The position numbers and the translations under genes were made by a program. 64,000 bases of DNA from NCBI RefSeq assembly GCF_001514265.1, contig NZ_KQ948990.1, positions 385,673-449,672 on the forward strand, given 5' to 3'. Source of the DNA: Streptomyces resistomycificus (GTDB lineage Bacteria; Actinomycetota; Actinomycetes; Streptomycetales; Streptomycetaceae). A model generated the notes under the pieces. The model was not told the DNA's origin. It made no database searches and saw only the letters and a list, made by a program, of their open reading frames with translations. Below are positions 15,403 through 22,587 of this stretch, one piece after another (positions within the stretch are counted from its first letter, which is position 1; the number at the start of each line of letters is the position of its first letter).

Positions 15403-17964
15403 TCAGTCGCGGGCGGAGTCGAGGTGCCAGACGACGGCCTTGTCCAGCTTCACCGAGCCGTTCTCGGCGAAGACCTGCACTCCCTGGCTGACCGGGTCGG
15501 GGAAGATCTGGTCGGTGATCACGGCTTCGCCGCTGCCGCCGAAGACCTCCACGGACGACCAGTCGACGAGGATCCGCAGTTTGACCTTGCCGTTCTCGGC
15601 CTTCAGCGGCGCGGTCTGAATTCCGGGGAAGGTGCTGTTGAAGTCGACGGCGCCGGAGTTGGTGCGGTCGACGTACAGCTCCTGGGCCGTGGTGTCATAG
15701 CCGATGACGGTCTCCTCGCCGTTCGCTCCCGTGCGGACCTTCAGACCGAAGCGGTCGGCGTCCTTGAGGGAGAAGGTCGCCTCGATGTCGAGGGCCTTGC
15801 CCTCGGCCGCGGGGCCGATCAGTGCCTGGGAGGTGTCCTTGACGGTGACGCCGGACGCGGACACCGCCTGCGGCTGCCGGAGGGATTCCAGGCTGCCCAC
15901 CGGCTTGCTGGTGAGCCGGATCCGGCCGTCGATCGTGCGCAGTGCCATCTCCCGGGGGATGCTCTGCGCACCGCGCCAGGGGGAGGTGGGGATCGCGCCG
16001 CCGTAGTCCCAGTTGTTCATCCAGCCGATCATGTACCGCTTGCCGCCGGGTGCGTTCTCCCAGGACACGGCCGCGTAGTAGTCCTTGCCGTAGTCGGCCC
16101 AGTCGGCGCGCTGGACGACGGACTTGGCGGCGGTGTCGGCCTCGGTGAACCGGTCGGCCAGGATGTGGCCCCAGCCGGCCCTGTTCATGTCGACGATCTG
16201 GATCTTCGCCTTCCTGCCCGCGTAGGGACGCAGGTCGAAGGAGGCCCAGTCCATGCTCTCGCTGTCGGCGCCGGTGGCGCTGCGGACGACCTGGCCGTCG
16301 ACGATCAGGTTGACGGACGTCTCCTGGGAGACGGGCCGGGCCTGGGCGTCGGACAGCACGATGTGGTCGACGTTGAGGTGGCCCCAGCCGCCGGTGTTGT
16401 CGTCGACGATCCTGATCTGCGCCTGCTTGCCGGTGAGATCGCCGACGTCCCAGGACGCCCAGTTGAGCGCCTCGCCGTCCCTTCCGGTGGCGCTGCGCAC
16501 CACTTCGCCGTCGACGACGAGTTCGAGCGCGGTGGGGTCGGCCGAGCCGGCGGGGTGGTTGCCGCCTCCGATGAGGAAGTTGACGTGCTTCTTGTCGATG
16601 GTGAACTCGGGTGAAGTGAGGGTGCCGGTGGTGGAGTCGCCGTTCAGGAAGGTGTTGACCAGGCCTCTGCCCAGGTACCCGGAGACTTCCTGCTGGTTGG
16701 GGAGGGTGCCGGCGGCCGGTGCCGAGCCGAAGGCGTCTCCGGTCGCCGTCCAGTCGCCGTAGCTGCCGCCTTCGAAGTCGGCGAGAACCGTCCCCGCGGG
16801 CGGCGGCCCCTGCTCCATGACGGTTCCGGACTCGTGCGGATGCCGCCCGCCGCCGACCTTGAAGTTCAGGTAGGGGCTGTCCACGGTGAATTCGGGTGAG
16901 GTGAGGGTGCCGGTGCTGCCGTCACCCGAGTGGAAGCTGTTGGCGAGGCCCTGGCCGTCGAAGCCCTCCACGGTCCCCTGCCCGGCCACCGCCCCGGCCG
17001 CCGGTCCGTCACCGAAGGCGGTGCCGGTGGTCGTCCACGTACCGAAGTCGGTGTTCTCGAAGTCCTGCACCACCGTGCCGGCGGGCGGGGTGTAGGTGCC
17101 CTTGTCGTCGGCGGTGAACTTCTCGCCGTCGAAGTCGCCTACGAAGTACTGGGCGGCCGAACCGCCCGCGATACCACCGGGGTTGATGTTGACGACCAGC
17201 ACCCACTTGATGTTCCTCTTGTCCCCGTCGACCGCGAGCGGGAACAGGTCGGGGCACTCCCACACCCCGCCCGTCGCACCGGCCGGCCCGAACTCGCTGA
17301 GCAGGTCCCAGTCCTTGAGGTTCTTCGACGAGTAGAACCGCACCTTGTGCTCGGTGGACAGCGACACCGTCATCAGCCAGCTCTTGGTCGGCTCGTACCA
17401 CTGGACCTTGGGGTCGCGGAACTCCTTGGAGCCGATGTCGATGACCGGGTTGCCCTGGTACCTGGTCCAGGTCCGGCCCCGGTCGGTGCTGTAGGCGAGC
17501 GACTGGGCCTGGACGTTCGTGTCCTTGGCGTGGCTGGTGTAGATCGCCACCATGGGCGGGTTGTTCTTCGTGCCGAACCCGGTGGTGTTGTCCCAGTCGA
17601 CGACCGCGCTGCCGGAGAACACCATCTCCTCGTCGTCGTGCGACAGGGCGAGCGGCAGCTCCGTCCAGTGCACGAGGTCCGTGCTCACCGCGTGCCCCCA
17701 GGACATGTCGCCCCACGAGTTCCCGTTCGGGTTGTACTGGTAGAAGAGGTGGTACTCGCCCTTGTAGTACACGAGGCCGTTGGGGTCGTTCATCCAGTTC
17801 TTCTCCGGCGTGAAGTGGAACTGGGGCCGGTAGGTCTCGGTGTACGGCGGGGTGTCGGCAGCGACGGCTGAAGGAGCCAGTGGGGCTGCGGACAGGGCGC
17901 AGACGGTCGCCACCGCCGCGATCATCCGGGTGCGGGCATGCCGGGGTACACGTCCAGAGCTCAT
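15403..17964 (-). CDS. Secreted GH32 fructan hydrolase (levanase type)
   Basis: An 853-residue exoenzyme. A Sec-type signal peptide (RTRMIAAVATVCALSAAPLA, cut near AVAAD) precedes a GH32 beta-propeller. The nucleophile Asp60 lies in NWMNDPNG, the transition-state Asp184 in FRDP, and the acid/base Glu236 in WECPDLF. The propeller resumes at YYAAVSWENAPGGKRYMIGW and a C-terminal beta-sandwich follows. Between about residues 295 and 610 sits an inserted region made of duplicated jelly-roll-like modules, apparently one inside another. It should hydrolyse levan, inulin or sucrose outside the cell. A paired operator-like palindrome lies upstream. The ATG at 17964 follows GGAGACAC. Confidence 0.93.
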   Translation of the reverse strand: MSSGRVPRHARTRMIAAVATVCALSAAPLAPSAVAADTPPYTETYRPQFHFTPEKNWMNDPNGLVYYKGEYHLFYQYNPNGNSWGDMSWGHAVSTDLVHWTELPLALSHDDEEMVFSGSAVVDWDNTTGFGTKNNPPMVAIYTSHAKDTNVQAQSLAYSTDRGRTWTRYQGNPVIDIGSKEFRDPKVQWYEPTKSWLMTVSLSTEHKVRFYSSKNLKDWDLLSEFGPAGATGGVWECPDLFPLAVDGDKRNIKWVLVVNINPGGIAGGSAAQYFVGDFDGEKFTADDKGTYTPPAGTVVQDFENTDFGTWTTTGTAFGDGPAAGAVAGQGTVEGFDGQGLANSFHSGDGSTGTLTSPEFTVDSPYLNFKVGGGRHPHESGTVMEQGPPPAGTVLADFEGGSYGDWTATGDAFGSAPAAGTLPNQQEVSGYLGRGLVNTFLNGDSTTGTLTSPEFTIDKKHVNFLIGGGNHPAGSADPTALELVVDGEVVRSATGRDGEALNWASWDVGDLTGKQAQIRIVDDNTGGWGHLNVDHIVLSDAQARPVSQETSVNLIVDGQVVRSATGADSESMDWASFDLRPYAGRKAKIQIVDMNRAGWGHILADRFTEADTAAKSVVQRADWADYGKDYYAAVSWENAPGGKRYMIGWMNNWDYGGAIPTSPWRGAQSIPREMALRTIDGRIRLTSKPVGSLESLRQPQAVSASGVTVKDTSQALIGPAAEGKALDIEATFSLKDADRFGLKVRTGANGEETVIGYDTTAQELYVDRTNSGAVDFNSTFPGIQTAPLKAENGKVKLRILVDWSSVEVFGGSGEAVITDQIFPDPVSQGVQVFAENGSVKLDKAVVWHLDSARD

Positions 17965-18077
17965 AGTGTCTCCTGTGCTGCGGGCCGTCAGCGCGGCCGA
18001 GCCTGCCGGCCGGCCGGCGCGGACCGACCGAGAAGTCGTGCCTTGCAGCGCCGTCGTCCACGGCGGTCGGCAAGGAA

Positions 18078-18107
18078 TGTCATCGTTGACTTGTGTCATC
18101 GATGACA
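18078..18107. promoter_or_regulatory. Paired LacI-type operator upstream of the GH32 gene
   Basis: A perfect 14-bp palindrome TGTCATCGATGACA spans 18094-18107. A near copy, TGTCATCGTTGACT, spans 18078-18091, 16 bp centre to centre. The CG-centred form is typical of LacI-family sugar regulators. It lies 114-143 bp upstream of the GH32 start codon. No LacI gene is adjacent. Confidence 0.65.
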
Positions 18108-18384
18108 TCGAGTGGCCCGATAATGGAGGCGATCCGGCCGATGCGTCAACAGCCCGGGAGCAACGCGATTCCTGAGGGCTCGACGTTCCGGCACGGGCGG
18201 GCGGCTGTCGCGAGCCGCCCCAACCGGCCCTGCGCCAGCGGACCTTCCCGGCAACCGAGCAGGTCAGACCGTTGGGGCCAACAGGCGGAACTCCCTGGCC
18301 ACAGGGCGTCGTCGGGGGCGAACCCCGCCGCCACCCTGGACCGCGCGCGTGCGCGTTGCCCGCGGATTCCACTTCCAGCACGCA

Positions 18385-18413
18385 GAGGCTCTGCCCACGC
18401 GGGGCAGAGCCTC
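18385..18413. terminator. Strong hairpin, probable terminator
   Basis: A perfect 12-bp stem (gaggctctgccc / gggcagagcctc) with a 5-base loop. There is no T run, which is common for Streptomyces terminators. It lies in the 758-bp spacer between the divergent-facing GH32 promoter region and the esterase gene. It probably ended a gene now lost. Confidence 0.6.
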
Positions 18414-18479
18414 AAGGCCGCCACGGTCGACTTCGCCATCCGCTCCGCCGACACCGCTGGAATCAGCGTCGCGATCGAC

Positions 18480-18581
18480 TCAGCCTCTGTCTCCCCGTTC
18501 GCCGGCTCGTCGCTTCCCGGTCAATGCCCCGCAGATGACCACCGCGGTGACGCCACAGCCGGCCCACCCTCGGATCTTCAC
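18480..18581 (-). pseudogene. Possible truncated exported-protein start
   Basis: From a GTG at 18581 the frame reads KIRGWAGCGVTAVVICGALTG, a basic-hydrophobic stretch like a secretion signal, then stops after 33 codons. A shifted frame continues with plausible coding sequence (ETEAESIATLIPAVSAERMA). This looks like a frameshifted exported or lipoprotein gene, but a chance frame is possible. Nothing else in 18108-18722 supports a gene. Confidence 0.25.
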
Positions 18582-18722
18582 ACGCGGAACCGTAGCGCCT
18601 CCACGTCCCTCCTTACTCAGGTTGAACTCGTGGAGTCCGGTGGTCCGGTGGCCGGTGAGCCGCAGCGATAGGTGTCACCAAGGCAGCGTGTCGCCCCAAG
18701 GACTGTCGGCCCCTGTCAGGGG

Positions 18723-19616
18723 TCAGGCGGTGAGTGCCGTGCGCAGGGTGGTGGCCATCAGATCGATGGCCTCCTTCCCGGCCGGTACCGGGCCGGTGTG
18801 GGTGAAGTAGTGGTCGACACCCTCGAAGCAACGGTGGGTGACCGGAACGCCGGCGGCTTCCAGGGCCTTGGCGTACGCATCGCCCTCGTCGCGCAGGCGG
18901 TCGTTCTCCGCGGTGATGACCAGGGCGGGCGGCAGCCCGGCGAGGTCGTCGGCCAGTCCGGGCGACACCAGCGGATGGGCCAGGTCGGCGGGATCAGAGA
19001 CGTAGGCGGCGGTGAAGATCCGCATGAGCTGAGGGGTGAGCAGGGGCTTGACGATGGGTGACTGCTTGGTGGCCGGGTCGGCGACCTGGTCGAGCAGTGC
19101 CGAGTCGATGATCTGGAGGCGGGGCGTGAAGGTACCGCGGTCCCGAGCGGTGCGGCAGACCGCGGCGGTCAGGTTGGCCCCGGCGCTGTGTCCGCCCACG
19201 GCGAGTCGTGAACCGTCCCAGTTGTTGGCGGTGCCGTTCTCGGCCACCCAGGCGGTGACGTCGTACGCCTGGGTGACGGGTACGGGGTACGGCCGCTGCG
19301 GGGCGACGGCGTAGTCCACGTTGATCACCACGCAGCCGGCCGTGGCGGCTATGTAGCGGCAGATGTGGTCGTCCTGCTGGGGGCGGGTGATCACGAACCC
19401 GCCGCCGTGGAAGTTGACGTACACGGGGGCAGGGGCCGCAGCCTCGGCCGACGGGCGGTAGACGGTGCACGTCACCAGTCCGGCGCGGGTCTCCACCCGG
19501 ATGGATTCCGTGCGCTTCGGGATGTCGGTGAAGCGCAGATCCTTGTGCACGCGGCTCATCACTCGGCCGAGCAACAGCTGGACCCCTCTGGCCTGGATTC
19601 TGGGCCTGAATGACAT
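18723..19616 (-). CDS. Alpha/beta hydrolase, HSL-type esterase
   Basis: A 297-residue esterase of the hormone-sensitive-lipase (bacterial family IV) group. The oxyanion motif HGGGF (VNFHGGGFVI), nucleophile motif GHSAG (AVGGHSAGAN), the acid region TAENDRLRDEGDAYA and histidine VDHYF are all present. It should hydrolyse short-chain acyl esters in the cytoplasm; there is no signal peptide. The ATG at 19616 lies about 30 bp downstream of a 17-bp palindrome that could be its operator. It is a single-gene unit. Confidence 0.9.
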   Translation of the reverse strand: MSFRPRIQARGVQLLLGRVMSRVHKDLRFTDIPKRTESIRVETRAGLVTCTVYRPSAEAAAPAPVYVNFHGGGFVITRPQQDDHICRYIAATAGCVVINVDYAVAPQRPYPVPVTQAYDVTAWVAENGTANNWDGSRLAVGGHSAGANLTAAVCRTARDRGTFTPRLQIIDSALLDQVADPATKQSPIVKPLLTPQLMRIFTAAYVSDPADLAHPLVSPGLADDLAGLPPALVITAENDRLRDEGDAYAKALEAAGVPVTHRCFEGVDHYFTHTGPVPAGKEAIDLMATTLRTALTA

Positions 19617-19645
19617 GACGGGACCCCATCGCTACAAACTTAAAG

Positions 19646-19662
19646 TATCAGGATTCCTGATA
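19646..19662. promoter_or_regulatory. 17-bp palindrome upstream of esterase gene
   Basis: TATCAGGATTCCTGATA has perfect 8-bp arms around one central base and lies in an AT-rich patch that stands out locally. It sits about 30 bp upstream of the esterase start on the minus strand. The size and symmetry fit a MarR, TetR or GntR dimer site. No intact regulator gene is adjacent, only a possible GntR tail at 19859-19921. Confidence 0.6.
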
Positions 19663-19858
19663 ATGGAGGCTCGTCGCTGATCGCGCAAGGGGGCAACCGC
19701 GAGCCGACCGCGCACCGCACGGGAGTCGATGACGGCCGTGAACGGCGTCACCGGCACCGCGCGAAAAGCACCCAGAGATCGAAGGACTTCTGTGGCGGTC
19801 GAGCACGACATCAGGTCGAGAAAACGACGACGAGACCCCCCGACCCCTGCCCGCGACA

Positions 19859-19921
19859 GGCGACGCCGCGGCGATCGAGGCCGTGATGCGCGATCAGCTG
19901 GCAGCAGCTGACGCCGAGTAG
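19859..19921 (+). pseudogene. Possible tail of a GntR/FCD regulator
   Basis: The last 20 codons before a TAG at 19919-19921 read GDAAAIEAVMRDQLAAADAE. This resembles the final helix of FCD-domain GntR regulators. Upstream of 19859 the frame loses protein-like character. The match is short, so this is only a suggestion. It would explain an orphan operator next to the esterase gene. Confidence 0.3.
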
Positions 19922-19943
19922 GGCAACACACGCGAGCCCATCG

Positions 19944-19965
19944 ATATACAATCGATCATGTATAT
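19944..19965. promoter_or_regulatory. vapBC: Inverted repeat at the vapBC promoter
   Basis: ATATACA (19944-19950) and TGTATAT (19959-19965) form a 7-bp inverted repeat with an 8-base spacer, in an AT-rich segment 35 bp before the vapB start. VapB-VapC complexes normally bind such palindromes over their own promoter, so this is the likely autoregulatory operator. Confidence 0.6.
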
Positions 19966-19999
19966 TGATATACGCCGCAGTGTGCATGAGGAGGCCCTC

Positions 20000-20215
20000 T
20001 TGAGCCGCACCGTGATCGACCTCGACGACGAGGCGCTGGAAGAAGCCGCCAAGGAACTCGGCACCACCACCAAGCGCGACACCATCAACACCGCCCTACG
20101 CGAGGTCACCGCCCGCTACCGGCGCCTGCGCGCACTCGAGGACGCCCGGCAACTGGTGACCGACGGAGCCCTGGACATCGACGTTCTCCTGGACAAGAAC
20201 CAGTACCGGCCGTGA
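20000..20215 (+). CDS. vapB: VapB antitoxin
   Basis: A 71-residue antitoxin. The TTG at 20000 is preferred over the upstream in-frame ATG at 19958 because AGGAGG (19989-19994) sits just before it and because family members begin SRTVIDLDDEAL. The N-terminus forms a ribbon-helix-helix DNA-binding fold (TKRDTINTALREV). The C-terminal tail (DIDVLLDKNQYRP) should wrap around the toxin. It overlaps vapC by 4 bp. Confidence 0.92.
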   Translation: MSRTVIDLDDEALEEAAKELGTTTKRDTINTALREVTARYRRLRALEDARQLVTDGALDIDVLLDKNQYRP

Positions 20216-20625
20216 CGGTCGCCGACTACCTCATCGACACCTCCGCCCTCGCCCGCGTCCTGCTCCGCCAGAACACGACCGAGTGGGACGACAGGATCGG
20301 CGCCGGCCTCGTCGCGATCTGCGACATCACGGAACTCGAGGTCCTCTACTCCGCCCGCTCAGCCGCGGACCGCGCGCGACTGAAGGCCGCACTCGACGCC
20401 CACTACATGTGGTGCCCCATGCCGGACGGCATCTACCGCCGCTCCCGCATCGTCCAGGAACAACTGACCACCAAAGGGGAACACCGCAGTGCGGGCCCCG
20501 TCGATCTCCTGGTGGCCGCCGCCGCGGCAGAAGCAGGCCTCACCCTGCTCCACTTCGACCGCGACTTCGAAACCATTGCTCGCACGACGGGGCAGCCGGT
20601 CCGCATGATCGACCTCAGGCAGTAG
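20212..20625 (+). CDS. vapC: VapC toxin, PIN-domain ribonuclease
   Basis: A 137-residue PIN-domain endoribonuclease that inhibits growth by cutting RNA (tRNA or rRNA in known cases) when free of VapB. Acidic active-site residues are visible: Asp in YLIDTSALAR, Glu in DITELEVLYSA, Asp in GPVDLLVAAAA and Asp in LLHFDRDFE. The GTG at 20212 overlaps the vapB stop (GTGA), so the pair is translationally coupled. All catalytic positions are intact, so the toxin is probably functional. Confidence 0.93.
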   Translation: MTVADYLIDTSALARVLLRQNTTEWDDRIGAGLVAICDITELEVLYSARSAADRARLKAALDAHYMWCPMPDGIYRRSRIVQEQLTTKGEHRSAGPVDLLVAAAAAEAGLTLLHFDRDFETIARTTGQPVRMIDLRQ

Positions 20626-20651
20626 AGTCCGCGCGATCGCACGGACGGGCG

Positions 20652-20897
20652 TCAACAAGGAGTGCCCTGGGGTCCGGTTCCGCCCGGAGAACCCGTCGGC
20701 CGGCTGCCGTCGGATCCTGGCAGGGTCTCTTCCGACAGGGTCGGAAAACAGCGCCCAGCGCCTCCTCGACGGGCGCGAGCTCCGGGTCCAACGGGGGCCG
20801 GGTGGCCCGGGCACCGAAAAGGTCCGTGGCTGACGTCGGGGAGGGCCAGTGCCGCCTGGCGGGCGGTGTCCTGGAGGCGGTCACCGGCCGTGTTCAC
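20652..20897 (-). pseudogene. Degenerate second MmcQ/YjbR-like gene
   Basis: A GTG at 20897 overlaps the end of the intact YjbR gene and begins GDRLQDTARQAALALPDVSH, the N-terminal helix of a YjbR-fold protein. After GPF the expected FG-x-x-WEVFKV core is missing, and the frame continues as Pro/Gly-rich sequence. Another frame looks more coding-like in the middle (LDPELAPVEEALGAVF). It appears to be a tandem paralogue broken by a frameshift or deletion. Confidence 0.4.
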
Positions 20898-21288
20898 GGG
20901 CCGCTCGCGTGCCGGTGCCGTAGGTGTGCGGGTCGACAGGCCGCTCGGCCCTGGGCAGACGGGCGACGACGAGCAGATAGGAGTCCGTAACGAGCTCCTC
21001 GATCAGCTTCTTGTCGACGCCTTCTCCGCTCTCCAGGGTGATCCAGTGCTTCTTGTTCATGTGGTAGCCGGGGGTGATGTGGCTGTACTGCTCCCGCAGG
21101 GCGTGGGCCTCGGCGGGGTCCGCCTTGAGGATCACGACGGGACGCCCCGGGACTTCGGTCATCAGCATGAACACCTTGCCGCGTACTTTGTAGACCTCCC
21201 AGTCGGGGCCGAAGGGGTACTCCAGCTGGGCTCCGGGGAGTTCCTCCGCGCAGTCGGCGGCGGTCTGGTGCAGGGCCGATCCGTTCAT
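20881..21288 (-). CDS. MmcQ/YjbR family protein
   Basis: A 135-residue protein of the MmcQ/YjbR (double-wing) family. Typical features are EYPFGPDWEVYKVRGKVFM, the strand VVILKADPAEAHAL and the loop SHITPGYHMNKKHWITL. Members resemble DNA-binding CyaY-like folds, but their function is largely unknown. The ATG at 21288 is used because homologues begin close to this residue. It is divergent from the AraC regulator across 129 bp, which may control it. Confidence 0.88.
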   Translation of the reverse strand: MNGSALHQTAADCAEELPGAQLEYPFGPDWEVYKVRGKVFMLMTEVPGRPVVILKADPAEAHALREQYSHITPGYHMNKKHWITLESGEGVDKKLIEELVTDSYLLVVARLPRAERPVDPHTYGTGTRAAREHGR

Positions 21289-21417
21289 GGGTGGGGGCCT
21301 TCTCGGGTGGTGACGGACTGTGGCATCGAAGGAGGCGGAGGGCGCGCCACGGGGCGCGGTGGCAGTCCCATCCTTGCGTCGACGCCAACGGGAAGGGCGG
21401 TAGGCTGCGGACACGTG

Positions 21418-22365
21418 ATGGTCGACAAGCGACACTCCGGGCCGAGCAGGCAGGCCGGACCAGCTGCGGTTCCGCTGTACGGTTTCCAGCCCCCGGTCGG
21501 TACTCCGTACGGCCTTGAGGTGAGCACCGTCGAGGACTTCTTCGCCCAGCACGACGACTGGCCGTGGAACCCGCCCCGTCCGGGCCGTGCCACCTTCCAC
21601 TACCTCATCGCGGTCACCGAGGGTGAGTTGCGGCACGACGTCGACCACGTCACGCGGACCGTCGCCCCCGGCCAGTGGCTGTGGGTGCGTCCCGGGCACG
21701 CGCAGTGCTGGCATCCGCCCGGCGCGGCCCGCGGCCCGTTCATCCTGTTCGAACCGGACGTACTACGGCCCGACCTCGCCCGTCTCCTGGCCCCGCTCAC
21801 CGCGCACGAGGCCCCTGCCGTGCTCAGCCCGCACCCCGACGACACCGCCTGGCTCCAGCAGACGGCACTCCAACTCCTGGACGAACACCGCGCACTGGGG
21901 CGCCGCCCCCTCGACATCCACCACGCCCTACGCCGCAGCCTGCTCGAATCGCTACTGCTGCGCCTGGCCAACTCCCCGGACATCGCCCCCATCGGCACGG
22001 CCACGGCCGGCACCGGCCGCGCCGACAGGTACGCACGCTTCCTGGACGCCCTGGAGCTGCACTTCCGCGAAATGCACCAAGCCGCGGACTACGCCGAGCT
22101 GCTCGGCTGCTCGGTCCGCACCCTCAGCCGTGCCGCCCGGGACGCCACCGGCATGGGGGTACGTGAACTCATCGACGAGCGGCGCCTCCTGGAAGCCCGG
22201 CGCCTGCTGAGAGGTGCCCGGTGGGATGCCCGGGCTGTGGCCGTCCACCTCGGCTTCACCGACCCCGCGAACTTCGGCCGCTTCTTCCGCGACCGCACCG
22301 GCCTCACCCCGGCCGCCTTCGCGGCCGGCGAGGCCACGACCGTCCCCCCTCCGCTCCCTGGTTGA
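21418..22365 (+). CDS. AraC-family transcriptional regulator
   Basis: A 315-residue regulator. Residues 1 to about 190 form a cupin-like sensing domain (PGRATFHYLIAVTEGELRHD, VAPGQWLWVRPGHAQ). Residues from about 205 form the AraC double HTH: first HTH YAELLGCSVRTLSRAARDAT, second HTH AVAVHLGFTDPANFGRFFRD, with the closing RTGLTPAAF. The ATG at 21418 is in-frame with no clear Shine-Dalgarno. It probably controls the divergent YjbR gene or itself. Confidence 0.92.
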   Translation: MVDKRHSGPSRQAGPAAVPLYGFQPPVGTPYGLEVSTVEDFFAQHDDWPWNPPRPGRATFHYLIAVTEGELRHDVDHVTRTVAPGQWLWVRPGHAQCWHPPGAARGPFILFEPDVLRPDLARLLAPLTAHEAPAVLSPHPDDTAWLQQTALQLLDEHRALGRRPLDIHHALRRSLLESLLLRLANSPDIAPIGTATAGTGRADRYARFLDALELHFREMHQAADYAELLGCSVRTLSRAARDATGMGVRELIDERRLLEARRLLRGARWDARAVAVHLGFTDPANFGRFFRDRTGLTPAAFAAGEATTVPPPLPG

Positions 22366-22391
22366 CGATCCCGGTGGTTTCCGGCTGGGTC

Positions 22392-22580
22392 TCAGTCGAC
22401 GGCCTCGATGGTGACGTCGACCGTGCCGTCGTACTGCTTGAAGGCATCGGCCCCCGAGTCGATTTCGCCGAGAATGACGATGCCGGGGCGGGGATGGACT
22501 GACCGTCGTGGTCATAGAAGTCCCAGACGAGGTTTGGGCCGGCCCGGGCCGGGGTGGAGTGTGGAAGTTCGCACCCCGGC
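22392..22580 (-). pseudogene. Frameshifted C-terminal fragment, unknown family
   Basis: The minus-strand segment ends with a clean coding-like tail, GIVILGEIDSGADAFKQYDG and then TVDVTIEAVD, before a TGA at 22392-22394. The preceding part, NLVWDFYDHDGQSIP, is in a frame one base off. Together they look like the end of a small protein interrupted by a single-base shift near 22485. I do not recognise the family. It overlaps no other gene and sits between the AraC and DUF418 genes. Confidence 0.4.
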
Positions 22581-22587
22581 CCGGGTC

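Noticed and set aside
18093..18671. A 192-codon plus-strand frame after the GH32 promoter
   Set aside because: It starts inside the operator palindrome, runs through a strong terminator-like hairpin and has no recognisable domain.
19958..19999. Longer VapB starting at the ATG at 19958
   Set aside because: That ATG lies inside the operator-like inverted repeat and lacks a ribosome site, whereas the TTG at 20000 follows AGGAGG and matches the usual family start.
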